A DNA stretch of 64,000 bases from Atherinomorus stipes (lineage: Eukaryota; Chordata; Actinopteri; Atheriniformes; Atherinidae), in contig JALJCO010003008.1 in the NCBI GenBank assembly GCA_023101725.1, positions 979,215-1,043,214 of the forward strand, read 5' to 3'. The notes beneath the pieces are model-generated. The model had not been told where the DNA came from. It ran no database searches and was given only the letters and a program-made list of their open reading frames with translations. The position numbers and the translations under genes were made by a program. Numbering within the stretch: the stretch's first letter is position 1; each line of letters opens with the position of its first letter. Below are positions 22,965 through 34,126 of this stretch, in pieces.

Positions 22965-25900
22965 GTGAGTGTACAGGAGTTCCTGTTTCTACCCAGAAAG
23001 AGATTTTAATTAAGTATGAAAAGTTCTAAGTTAAAGTTGTGTGAGGTTATTATGGAGAAAAATTAGTGATGTGTGCTCAAATTTTCATCCTGACTATGGA
23101 CGATACTGCAGACATCTTCATATTACTGAACTCTGATGGGACTTTACATCTTTTATATGAGATGATTACAGAAAATTATTTATTATAGATTATTTATTAT
23201 TTATTATTTTGACTGATGAATGACTGAGCAAATCAAATTTGTACATTTAACACAAATAATAATAATTTGTTAATTATGTGTAATAAAGTAAATTCAAGTT
23301 CAAACATGCATTTTTGCCACACAACAAATGTATTTATAAGGTTACAAATGCTTAAAAAGAATTAGTTAAAGTTGTTAAAAGGTCTATTTAACAAAAAAGA
23401 AAAGAAAAAATGGAAAGATGATGACAGAACTGGAACTGAAAAGCTGCCAACTTTAAATATCTTGAGAGGAAATGAACAATTATTAAACCATCAATGTAGA
23501 CGGAGAGTGAATTTGCAATTAAATCAACAATTGAAATGTACCCAAAAAGTACTAGATGACTAAGAATTAAGTTAAAATAATCAAATAAAAATATTGTTTG
23601 TCTAAATTGAATTCAGTAAGCTCTAGAAATCACAAATATTTGCTGCATGTAACAACAGAAAAAAACTAAATAGCAGGACACAAATAAAATTTATTTTATG
23701 TAATGCAACAGTCAAATGGTGACAATTAGAATTATAGAAATAAACAAGAAAGTCAACCACAAATTAAGATGGAGAAATAATCAAAATCATAAAGCCTGTT
23801 TGAAGCTTGAAAACGTATATAAATTGAAGAAAAACCAAAATCATTTAAAGAAATTTATAGGATTAAAAAGACATATCTTTAAGGGAAAATTTAAAGACTC
23901 TTGTAAAAATGATAATGTAGACGAATGTGAACAAAAATAAAATCAAGGAAAAAATAACAGAGATACTCTTATTGAGGATTTGTCATAAGGATGCCTTTGA
24001 AGTCCAACAGTAAAATCTAAAATCTTTTGGTTGACTGATGATGAGGATAAATATGGACTACAAAGCTTTAAGTTATTAGTCTAATTATTACAGCTACATG
24101 TAAATATTGGGGGGTATGCTCCCTCTGCTTAGACACTCAGTGTCATCAAAGGTCACTGGGATACGAAGCAGGAAAACTTCAAAAACTAGAAGAACAAACC
24201 ACACTTTATAGTTTTTTCTTGGGTTGATGGAAATTCTCAAAATGTCATTTTAACGCATTTGATTGTTTTAAATTACTCATGTTTCAAAATTTTCTTTTAT
24301 GTAAATCAGTTCATAAAATATTAAGTTAAAGTCACATTACTCAGTTTGTCAAATGTCCATTTTGCACCGTTGTTCTTCCATCTGATCTTCTTTTATAGTT
24401 GCATGTAAGTTCATTTGCAAGTTTTTGTTCGATTCTTTCCATGAATATCAAATATCCTAATATTCATTAAGCATAATACAGTTCTGCTGGATGTTAGAGG
24501 TGCCTCGCACTTCAGTTTCACCACATCATGTAATTTATACTGTATATACTGTATATTTCCCTAGCTGCATTAAGACACTAATACTGTAAATCTTCAATTA
24601 TAAATGGATGAAAATCAGTTAGATAAATGTTATGAACATTGAATCTATTTTCAAATCAATTAATTTATCATCAAATAAGTAAATATAAAATCACATTATG
24701 GCAGACATTAAATCTTTTTTTTTTTAAGCAAAAATGCCAACAAGTCTAATTTTTGTCTTTTAATTTATTGGTTAATTTGAGTTTCAAGAGCTAACATTTC
24801 AATCACTGAAAAAAATTATTACCAATAGAAATAGCTGTCGGGTGTTTTAATAATGAAAATGAGTGTTAGCTGCAGCTTTATGTTTCTCTGAGATGGAATA
24901 AATTAATTGCAGGTTTTCCATCCACTGATGACTTAATTTAACTTTTTTTTTAACAATAAATGTAAACTCAAACAATTCTGGATTCAGGCCGCATAAGTCA
25001 GAGCTAATTTGGCTTAAATGTATCACATTTCTGCTGAAACAGATGCTGACCTAACATCATTTAGGTTGAGCTGCAGTCTTTCTGGGTCCTCTGGGGAATG
25101 TGTAGGTCTGAGGCCTAATTTGCCGACATTTGCCAAGACTAGAAAAGAATATATTTCAGCCATCAGCAAGGTAGCATATTTCAGATCTTCGATGCTCCAC
25201 ACAAAAAAGTGTCCACTGTGGGTCTATCTGATAAAATATTCTCTTGTCTCAGTTGAACTCCCTACATGTTACCTACCAACAAATACAACAACTGTGTAGA
25301 CACACCGTCCTAGTGTGCACATTTAAGCCATTAAGCCATATTGTTAATGACATTAAAACAGATATTAATGTTAAGTCAAAGTTGTGAAATTCTGGTTAAA
25401 TGCTTAATTTAAGGCTCAGAACAACAGATATTCATTATCATGCATTTTTAAGTTGGTGTGTTCACATTCTTTGTGGTATAATACAGATTATACATGTGCT
25501 ATTCAGACAAACTCTACACCAAAAATAAAAAAGAAACAATCAAAAACTGAAATAAACTGACAAGTTCAGCACAGTGTGACATCCATCTCGAATATGCAGT
25601 GAAAACTATCCAATCACACGTGAAAACACCTTGAAATGCAGCCACACCACAGAACAAGTGTGCACTTTTCCAAAAATGTCCTGAACATTTTCAACCGTAT
25701 CGCAGTTAAATCAAGTATGTTAAGCCGTGGTTTATAATTGGTCTTTGCAAACAGAAGTGCAGTGATGTACTTGTTAATATGCATAAAATAGGAGAGTAAG
25801 AGAGCAAATCACCACAGGTTTCCCGATGTGTTACCAGGGACACCTGATGACACAACAAGGACCCTGACGCATTTTGAAACCAGGTGTAAAACCATGTCAG

Positions 25901-26023
25901 CTGTCCAGCTGTGATGGGACCACCAAACACACATGTTAAAACCAAAGGTGTGAACAGGGCCTGTTTGTGTGTTAATTTCATTCCTCATGAGATATTTGTG
26001 TTATTGTGTGTTTGTGTGTCCAG
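22965..26023 (+). other. intron 1 of cart
   Basis: An AT-rich intron of about 3 kb from gtgagt to gtgtccag. It includes an A-rich section (23.4-24.0 kb) with chance ORFs rich in Lys and Asn. No repeat with recognisable ends was seen. Confidence 0.8.
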
Positions 26024-26107
26024 GCTGAAGCTCTACAGGGCCTCCTGGAAGATGCCGACAGCAGAGTCGGACTCTCTGTGGAGAAGAAGGCCAGCGTCAT
26101 CCCACGG
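26024..26107 (+). CDS. cart: CART prepropeptide, exon 2 (helical pro-region and KK processing site)
   Basis: The 28 codons (residues 48-75) between gtgtccag and gtgaga begin AEALQGLLEDADSR, the helical pro-segment that aligns with the EALQEVLKKLKSKR region of mammalian CART. A dibasic KK at residues 68-69 marks prohormone-convertase cleavage and releases a 41-residue mature peptide, equal in length to mammalian CART II. The upstream dibasic KR that yields the longer mammalian form is here a single Arg (DSRV). The exon ends in phase 0. Confidence 0.93.
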
Positions 26108-26832
26108 GTGAGAACATGACTGACAGCTGTCATATCTGATGGCGGTTACTATCAGTACTCACATTAGAATAATAATAGAAGTAGCAGAGGTAGTGCTAGT
26201 CCATCTTTTAACGGTGTTTCAACTGTTGGAAACTAAGTTTACTTAGGAGATTTTTCAACAGAGAAGTGGGTCATTACTGTTGTGAAGCTAGGGTTAATTA
26301 TAAGCAAACAAAACAAATAACTTTTAAGATTACATCCAAGATACAACTTTTGACAAAATCATCCAAGACGGATGAGCTGGGATGAAATTCCTTTTCACAG
26401 ACTGATAATTTACATTTTTAATAAGCCTTTTGTGGATTAAATGTAAAAAAAAAAAAAAATACAGTGTTGAGCAAATCGCAAATGTCATTATCTTGTAAAT
26501 GTCTTTAAACAGTTGTAACAGCTATCCCAATCTAAATTAATGAGGACAATTCATCCAAAGACTATTAAAAAAAGATTCTGTCTAAGCATGCCATAAAGCA
26601 ATATAGATACAGTTTGGGAGAAATTTTAAAATTTAAATGCTGATCTTAGAAAAATTACCACAGAGGAGAAATCAATTTAATGAAAAAGAGATCAAAGAAA
26701 GTACATTTTTAGAGTTTCTACTTTTGAGCTACTTTTACTTTAATTTTTCATTTCCAAAAGACTGAAACTGTTAACTTTGTAAGACCTGAATTGCAGTCCA
26801 TAGTCTAAAGCCCATCTTTGTCTTTCTGTCAG

Positions 26833-26940
26833 TGTGATGTAGGAGAGCGTTGTGCGATGAAACACGGGCCTCGTATTGGTCGGCTCTGCGACTGTCTGAG
26901 AGGAACAGCCTGCAACACCTTCTTCCTGCGATGCTACTGA
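26833..26940 (+). CDS. cart: CART prepropeptide, exon 3 (six-cysteine mature domain)
   Basis: Thirty-five codons and TGA follow the acceptor ttctgtcag. All six disulfide-forming cysteines of the CART knot are present (residues 76, 82, 94, 96, 102 and 109), with the family signatures CDVGERC, GPRIGRLCDC and GTACNTFFLRCY. The exon starts exactly at the first cysteine, so the whole disulfide domain sits in one exon, as in other vertebrates. Intron 2 is about 0.7 kb and intron 1 about 3.1 kb. No frameshift or missing key residue is seen, so the gene appears intact. Confidence 0.95.
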   Translation, partial: CDVGERCAMKHGPRIGRLCDCLRGTACNTFFLRCY

Positions 26941-27149
26941 ACACCTAAACATATAATTACCTCTACATTTGTCTGGACATAACATCTAAACACTCAGCCT
27001 AAAATCAGTTCTGAGTTCTTACACAAACCAGACTGTCCTCACAAAGATAGAGGTTCACACTGTACCACACACCGCTGGCTGTGTCTTTGCATGTTTGTCT
27101 TGGTTTTAATGTTTCTGTGTCCGTCCTTTCAGATTCATTTATTTTTGTT

Positions 27150-27155
27150 AATAAA
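27150..27155 (+). terminator. polyadenylation signal of cart
   Basis: AATAAA lies 210 bases after the cart stop codon, giving a compact 3'UTR of about 230 bases. Confidence 0.75.
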
Positions 27156-27179
27156 GATTCTTCATAAAGCTGCATGCCT

Positions 27180-28720
27180 CCAGTGACTTCATGATTTGCA
27201 TATCACCTCTTCATCCCCTGAATCACGAGTTTGAACTTTGCCTGTTGGAGCTTAAGATGACCTTAAGATGAACTTCTAAATATTTTTTCATACAGAGCAT
27301 TGACTGTTGACTGTTGTATTTAAAGAAAAAAACTTAGAACATTGCACCTGTAATCCATCATTTCATTATCTGTGAAGTTTTTAGCATCTCCAACTGTTTG
27401 TTTTTCTCTCTTTATCAAAAGTGATTAAAAAATTAGAAAGTAACGTTTATTGAAAGAGTGAATTTATAAGAACAGTTAGTAGGGTTATGATATACAGTCT
27501 GGTCTGATGGTGGCAATGTTGTCTTATTGTTCTGGTGCTTTAACCTAAATTGGTGTGTCTGGCTCATTGTCATATCACAAGATTCAAAGTTTCACTAAGA
27601 GTTGTTCTTATTTATCTTTGGGGGATTGTGTCAAGAAAAACTCTAAAGATGTACCTGAGGTTGCTGATGAAGAGGTGAAATTACTTTTCATCAATCAAAT
27701 CATACAAAAAGCACAAATATGAAAATAATTCAAAAGTGTCTAAACTCTATTTTATGTTTTGGTTTGTGAATCTTTATCTTTTCTTTCTTTCTTTTACAAT
27801 TAAACAAATTGTAATGTACCACAAGGCTCAATTTGTGGATCTCTGACTTTTTCTTTATTGCTTCATCTGAGTGGCATCCTACCATGCACAAATTAAATTA
27901 AATTAAATGTAATTTCCAAGTTGCCCACAGACATTGATTATTAATTTGTCATTCAATCATTGACTATTTCCTACAAACACATACTATAGGGTCTTTTTCA
28001 TTTTTTAAAAACTTTTTTGTTCTGCGTGCATCGTCATGTTCAGGTTCAGAGGTTTGGAGAATCTGTCATAAGAGGCAAACTGATTAATGACATCTCAGTT
28101 TTTTATAATAAGATTGGAGACACTGATGGGAAGAGTTGACCTTCATAATCTCTTCAAATGAAAAAACACCATTTACAAAAATGCTGAAGTTCAGACTGCT
28201 AAAATAGAGATTAGTGATAACTGTGAGCTTGTTTTGCGTTTACAGTCTCACAAGATGTATGATATCTGTTAATGATTGGGACATTTCATACATTACAGTA
28301 CAATGTTTTTGGGGACATTTTTCGCACAAACCTTATTTAAAATAAAAAAGTTTATATGCTGTGTAAACTACAAAAATCCCATTAACCAACAATTTGGTCA
28401 CAACAGACAGAAAGCAAATGAAAATTGTCTATTTGTTGGAAGCAATATATTAGAAAAATCTGGCTGGAGCAATAAAAGGTTGGGGAATTAGTACTAGAAG
28501 TACACAGCTGAAGGAATATGTTGCTGATTATCACCTGGGCAGCAATTTGCATCTGTCTGCAAACTGCATCAACAAATTGTTCTATGAACTTTAGGTTCGC
28601 GGGGAACACTATATTTATGACAGGCCATGTGATACAGTATGGGAATCATGGTCTCAAGAAGTCTTTTTGGAAGTCATATGTTGCATCCTTTGAACTAAAG
28701 ATGACATGGATGTAGTGTCC
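27180..28720. other. intergenic DNA downstream of cart, nothing recognised
   Basis: AT-rich sequence with chance ORFs only. Confidence 0.45.
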
Positions 28721-28724
28721 TTAA

Positions 28725-29603
28725 AGGGGACGTTTAGGATTTTTGACATAGGGCTTCAATTTTGAGTGAGCCAGGGTCCTACTTTTCACTGGAGACAGTT
28801 TCATCTTATTTCATCTCACATTCTTGTTACCGGTGGTCCCCGATGCTAATGCTAGCATAAGTCAATAGGAATCTGCTAGCCAGTCATTAATAACAATCGT
28901 ATCCACTCCACAGAACACCTGAGGCAAGTCAGTTATAACGCAAGATTATCTGTGTAAACGCCGTGTTAACAAAATAATGTTACAAATAAAACTTACCTTG
29001 TATTGTGTTACATTTTGATAGTAAAGTGTCTTAGCTGCAACACCTTTTTACTTCCGGTATTTGGCAGCGGAGAGATAGGAAAAATCTGCCGTTAAGTGTA
29101 CGAAGGAAATTGATTACAGCAGTGGCTACAGTAAAAACGAACACTTATAAACCATGTTGCCTATTACTGTTCTTAATTCTGTAAACTAACAAGCTATTGA
29201 AAATGTGCGAAGACTGTGGCATATTTCTGTTTGTTCTGAACTGCATAGCTCTCCTGTCTTACCACCCGGAAGCAATGTATCATTCTGCTGCTGCTAAGAA
29301 GTTCATCAAAATGTGATGTGTAATTTGTGATGCAAGGTAAGTTTTATTTGTAACATTATTTTGTAAACACGGCATTTACACAGATAATCTTGTGTTATAA
29401 CTGACTTGCCATGGGTGTAGAGTGGAAATGATTGTTATTTATGACTGGCTAGCAGATTCCTATTGGCTTTTGCTAGCATTAGCATCGGGGACCACCAGTA
29501 ACAAGACTATGAGATGAAATAAGATGAAACTTTCTCCAGTGATGAGTAGGACCCTGGCTCATTCGAAAATGAGGTCCTACATCAAAAATCCTGAACGTCC
29601 CCT
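28725..29603. mobile_element. foldback DNA transposon with arms of about 330 bases, TTAA-flanked
   Basis: The left arm (28725 to about 29060) and right arm (about 29265 to 29603) are long imperfect inverted repeats. Both begin from the outside with aggggacgttyaggattttt and end inside near cttccgg. TTAA stands directly outside each end (28721-28724 and 29604-29607), which is the target-site signature of piggyBac-type elements. The 200-base centre shows no transposase ORF, so the element is non-autonomous. The arms contain gctaatgctagc-type motifs that also occur near the zinc-finger promoters. Confidence 0.8.
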
Positions 29604-29607
29604 TTAA

Positions 29608-30226
29608 GCACTTGCCTTCATGTGACCCAGATGAAGATTAACAGTTTAAAATGGTGACTCTCACAGAGATATGGAATTGAGTCTTTCTTGGCAAAATCAA
29701 CAGCATAATTGTCTCTACCAAAAGGGAGAAAACATCTTCATGATTTTAATGATGCATATTAAGCAGAGGTGGACAATCAAGGTACCACAAAGTAAAAATC
29801 CTGCCGTGTTTTTGGATCTGTACATTTAGAACATCTCATACCTGCAGAGGAGCTGTGCTAATTGAATTCAGCTGGTTTAGTGATTGGTTAGAACAACTGC
29901 TGGAGAGTTGTTTTGTTTTTTTTACTTTCTTGACCAGGGATGTCCACCCCTGCTATCAGGTCAGGAATGCTGTGCAGGATTTAGAAACACATTCTTCCTT
30001 CAGCCTCCAAGAGAAGACTGCAGATGACTGAGCTCAAGGTGTACCCCATGATGCAGAAACATAGATAAATGCATCCTGAGGCAAAATCAAACACCAACAA
30101 CAGCAAAAACAAAAACTAAAAAATTTATAAATAAATAAACTTCACCTCTCTATACCAGTTTATGAGTCTCAGTCTAACTAAGCATCAAAATACTAGTCTG
30201 AGTACTGACTCACATGAAGAGTTACT
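29608..30226. other. intergenic DNA, nothing recognised
   Basis: No gene or element with supported ends. Confidence 0.4.
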
Positions 30227-30439
30227 GCAGTTGTTTCCCAACTCCAGTCCTCGGGACCCGCTGCCCTGCATGTCTTGGAGGCAACCATAATTTCTCACAC
30301 CTGAATCAAATGAATGGTTCATAACAAGGCTGGCACAGAACTTGATGAGGAAGTTCATGAATCTGAATCAGATGTTGAGAGGAAACACATTGAAGACGTG
30401 CAAGGCAGTGGGTCCTGATCACGGGAGTTGGGAAACACT
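30227..30439. mobile_element. hAT-like miniature element 'CAGTGTTTCCCAA' family
   Basis: The inverted termini are cagttgtttcccaactcc and ggagttgggaaacact. The flanks gagttact and gagttata agree at 6 of 8 positions. The internal 'cacacctgaatcaaatgaatgg' block is shared with the copies at 32.46 and 32.76 kb. Confidence 0.75.
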
Positions 30440-31130
30440 GAGTTATAGTGATAAAGAGCATCAGGGAAGTTGAAGACAGCAGATTTGCAGCACTTAAATA
30501 TTGAACAAAAGAACCATGCGTCCAGTATTAAATCACAAGCTTATCACTAGATTTTACCTACAGAAATAAAACCAAGTATTTCATGTGGTCTCATTTTTAC
30601 ACCAAATGTGCAAAAGCAGAGAAACTGTATAACTGCCAACACATTCACAGTCCTCCCTGTACCGTAACCAAGTATAGCATTTTTTTATGTAGTAAAGACA
30701 GACGGGAATATGCAGGAACTACAGACTTCCCCAATCAATCATCTCCAATTGATAAGTCAGTCGTAATCAGACCCCATGTGAGCTTGATCAGCCCAGAGGC
30801 CTTATCACTCAGCAACTGACGTAACTCTCCTAAAAAAGACAAAAGCAGCAGTCACCACCTGCTCATCAACATTTATTTCTGACGCCAATAACAGCAGCTT
30901 TTAAACCACTGATAAACCACAGTTTTCAACTGGTGTTAAAATGAATTAATAAAGAGTGAACCTGCTAATTATTGAGTAAAATTAACATTTGTGCACCCTA
31001 GCTCAAGTTAATCACAATTAAATACAAAAAATGCAGGTTAGTTTACATACTAAATAGAATTTAACTGAAGTCAAAATAATGCACTCATTAAAAGTGTAGA
31101 GGTTTTCCTATTTTTATTTTGCCTTTATGT
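30440..31130. other. intergenic DNA, nothing recognised
   Basis: One 78-codon ORF (30583-30819, +) lacks domain, splice context and homology that I recognise. Confidence 0.4.
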
Positions 31131-31220
31131 CAGGGTTGCTCAATTATCTCCCTGCTCTAACACACCTGACTCAAATTGCTGGATTGTGGCCCTCGTATAG
31201 GACCAAATTGAGTAACCCTG
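31131..31220. mobile_element. 90-base hAT-like miniature element with perfect 8-bp target duplication
   Basis: The termini cagggttgctcaatt and aattgagtaaccctg are inverted repeats. The flanks are identical (ctttatgt at 31123-31130 and 31221-31228). The copy is a very short deletion derivative of the local 'cagggtt..cctcg' family. Confidence 0.85.
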
Positions 31221-31229
31221 CTTTATGTT

Positions 31230-32044
31230 TTCGCTGCATTCTTGTACCTTACCCCGGCTTTACACCAGGTCCGTTAGTCAGGGGAACTTTTTTAACTGAA
31301 TTTTGGTGAGAGCTCATGTTTTCATCAGCTGTGCTCAGTTCAGTTATCCAATCACAGTGATCTGGTTCTGATTCAGAGAACCTTTAATGTGACTGTCAAT
31401 CAGACAAACACAGCTTATCAATGAGAATCACGGACAGGATGGCATTTAGTTTCCAGCATCAACTCCTTAGAGATAAGATGCAGTAATTAGACCAGTGAAC
31501 ACAAGACTACTGCAGGAGAAACAATATAAGGCCAATTTATGTATACTGTGACAGAAGGCAATTATCATTATCAACGCAAAGAGATTTGTTTCGTTTTCAA
31601 TTATCTGATCAATTATCAGGTCATCGTGGAGTCCTCACACCAAAGCTAAATGAAATATTCACATTAACACAGTGGAAAGCTGGTTTTTCATCGTTAAAAA
31701 GTCTTAATTTCAGGTTAACTTATAAGCTACTCCTCTGAAGTATAGCATGTGATCTGTATCTGGATGACATTTGGTATAAAGATTAGAACTGAGACCTTCT
31801 ACAAAACAGGATTTGAAGTAACTTCAGGTTTACCCCTTATTTTCTTTGATATCATGCAGGGACCCATCAGCATTGCGTTGCACTAACCCAGACTTGAAGG
31901 GCAGCTTTCATTAAAAAATTAATGATCAACAAACAAAGAAGTAAAGGCTACTAAAATTTGCTTATGAAATTTAGTCCCCATTCTTAAAAGTGACTGTGGA
32001 CTGGCAAAATGTGGGTGTGAATTAGCCTACCTCATCTGGATGTC
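31230..32044. other. intergenic DNA, nothing recognised
   Basis: No supported gene or repeat. Confidence 0.4.
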
Positions 32045-32160
32045 ATTCAGTTCTGCAGACTGGTAACGAGCCAGTCATTTGATTCAGGCGTGTTGGAGAA
32101 GGGCCGCATCTAAAAGTTGCAGGATAGTGGCTCTCAAGGACCGCACTGGCACCCCTGCTT
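32045..32160. mobile_element. right-end fragment of the 'gttgcaggatag' miniature element
   Basis: The sequence from ctgcagactggtaacgagcc to ggaccgcactggcacccctg matches the right half of the 3.5-kb copy, including gcatctaaaagttgcaggatag. The left half is absent. Confidence 0.6.
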
Positions 32161-32460
32161 CATACTGTAGTTTTTATATTCATTCTTGTCTATTACTGTT
32201 CTGTCTTTCTTTTGAAGGATTTGTAAAATTTTACTATAAATTCGGAGGCTAAATTAACATAGACTGTCCTAATTGATGTGGGTACAAAGTGTAGTCCATT
32301 TAGCTATCCTCTTATATAACCTTTTCAAAAGTAGCCAACATCCCCCTGCCATGATCAGTAATGCTTCATAACATCTTTCTTGTGTTTCACAGACTGAACC
32401 AAATGGCAGAGAAGCCACTGAACCAGTCATGAAGCACCTGGTTCACTTGGACTCATAGAG

Positions 32461-32669
32461 CAGTGTTTCTCAATCCTGGTCTTCGAGGACCCGTGACCTG
32501 CTGGTTTTCAAGATGTTCATACTTGAACACCTGGTTCAGATGAAAGGCTCGTTAACAGGCTTTCAAAGAACTTGATTAGCAGTTCCATTGATCTGAATCA
32601 GGTGTGGTGGAGTTGGAAACCTGGAAGTCATGCAGGGCAGGAGTCCAGCACCAGGATTGAGAAACCCTG
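32461..32669. mobile_element. hAT-like miniature element 'CAGTGTTTCTCAA' family
   Basis: The inverted termini cagtgtttctcaatcctggt and accaggattgagaaaccctg enclose a 209-base body with the shared 'cacctggttcagatgaaaggctcgtt' type core. The target duplication is not clear. Confidence 0.75.
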
Positions 32670-32759
32670 TCCTTGAGGAGATTTATCAGAGAAACTGTCA
32701 GGTTTGTCACCCCAACTCAAAGAGAATGGAGAACCCAACCCTGTGTTGCATTACTTTAG

Positions 32760-32968
32760 CAGTGTTTTCCAATCCTGGTCCTCAAGTGCTCCTGCCCTGC
32801 ACGTTTTGGGGATTTCCAAACTTTAGCACACCTGACTCAAATGAATGGCTCATCAGCAGGCTTGCAAAGAACTTGACGAGCAGTTCAGTTAACCTGCATC
32901 AGGTGTGCCGGGGCTGGACATAAAAGTGAAGGGCAGAGGTATTTGAGGACCAGGATTGGGAAACACTG
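32760..32968. mobile_element. hAT-like miniature element 'CAGTGTTTTCCAA' family
   Basis: The inverted termini cagtgttttccaatcctggt and accaggattgggaaacactg enclose a 209-base body, the same length as the copy 90 bases to the left. The two stand as near-tandem insertions just upstream of a zinc-finger gene. Confidence 0.8.
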
Positions 32969-33059
32969 CAAGAGGTAGCTCAGAATTTTTTACACAGGGC
33001 CTCATTTTTGAGTTAGCCATTTATTAGTTTGGTGAAAGAGGAAGCTCCAAGCAATTAAG

Positions 33060-33156
33060 GGAGGGAGGGGCTGCTGCTGCCGCCGTGTGACGGAGCGGGA
33101 GGGGCAGCTGGAGGAGCAGGAAGAGACTGCTGTGGACAACATACTGCTAGGGGAAG
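33060..33156 (+). promoter_or_regulatory. CpG-rich 5' region of the + strand zinc-finger gene
   Basis: The sequence turns abruptly GC- and CpG-rich (ctgctgctgccgccgtgtgacgg) before the ATG at 33157 and stays so through exon 1, as in a CpG-island promoter. No TATA box is seen. A repeat fragment at 32974-33020 ends just before it. Confidence 0.45.
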
Positions 33157-33322
33157 ATGTCGAAGACGCAGGTGTTGAGGGCACTGGTGAAGCAGCGGCT
33201 GGTAGCAGCTGCGGAGGAGATCTTCGGGTTGTTCGAAGACGCCATCGCGGAGTACGTGGTGGAGATAGAGCGCCAGCGCAGCCTGCAGGAGGTCCGTTTG
33301 GAGCCCGAGAGAACCGGAGCAG
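33157..33322 (+). CDS. C2H2 zinc-finger protein 1, exon 1 (N-terminal helical domain)
   Basis: This exon codes 55 residues beginning MSKTQVLRALVKQRLVAAAEE and continuing EIFGLFEDAIAEYVVEIERQR. It is the helical N-terminal module that precedes the acidic linker in a large family of teleost C2H2 proteins. It ends in phase 1 at cag|gtcggt. The same phase-1 junction links exon 1 to the finger exon in the three - strand genes whose exon 1 lies in the window. This is the only copy in the window with the full-length first exon. Confidence 0.85.
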
Positions 33323-34126
33323 GTCGGTGTCTGCGTTTCTTCCCAGTCCTTTGAGCTCAGGATATGATTTTTCACTACACAACGCTGGGTTTAAGCTGGA
33401 AAGCTCAAGCGGGCCGTTTTCATTATCTGATAAACAATTAACTGTTAGTTGGCTGCGACAGTGACCGGAAGCCCAGCACGACTGCTATTCAAAATAAAGG
33501 ACTTTTTAATTTTGGCGTTGCATGAATATTAAATTAGCCCGAAAAAGTAAGGACATTTTTGTTGGGGTGATTTATTTCTGTATTGTAATAAATTATTAAA
33601 CTTTTAAATATCCTAAATAATTCTTTTCTGTTGTCAATGAAAATCTCAGTTTATACAGCAACAGATCTGGTAGTTAAATATATCAGGAGTCGTGTAGTTT
33701 TAATCTAGCCATGACAGCAATAAGTAGTGACAGTCAGATTATGCATTAAAGGGATGAAAGGATTACCTAAGAATTTTGCAAACATATGCTTTTTTTTTTT
33801 TTTTTTTTAAGGATTTTTAAAGGTTAAACTGAAATTTTTTGTTCTGACTTTTTCACTCTGTGATAACTTGGAAATTGCATTCTAATAGACCAAACATCAA
33901 TTATATCAAATACTTTAACACCTAACTTGAGTGTCTAATATGTGACATACATAGCTCCCAAAATTGGTGCATTTACTAAAATGTTGGTCCAGGATGAATT
34001 GGGTTATATAGTTATAAACCACCAAATTACTCAGGAAAATCATTTGTGTTTAGAAAAAAAAAAATACTGAATAAGAATGCTAACAGTTTACATTAATGCA
34101 TGTTTCTGTTATGCTCTTACCTCCAG

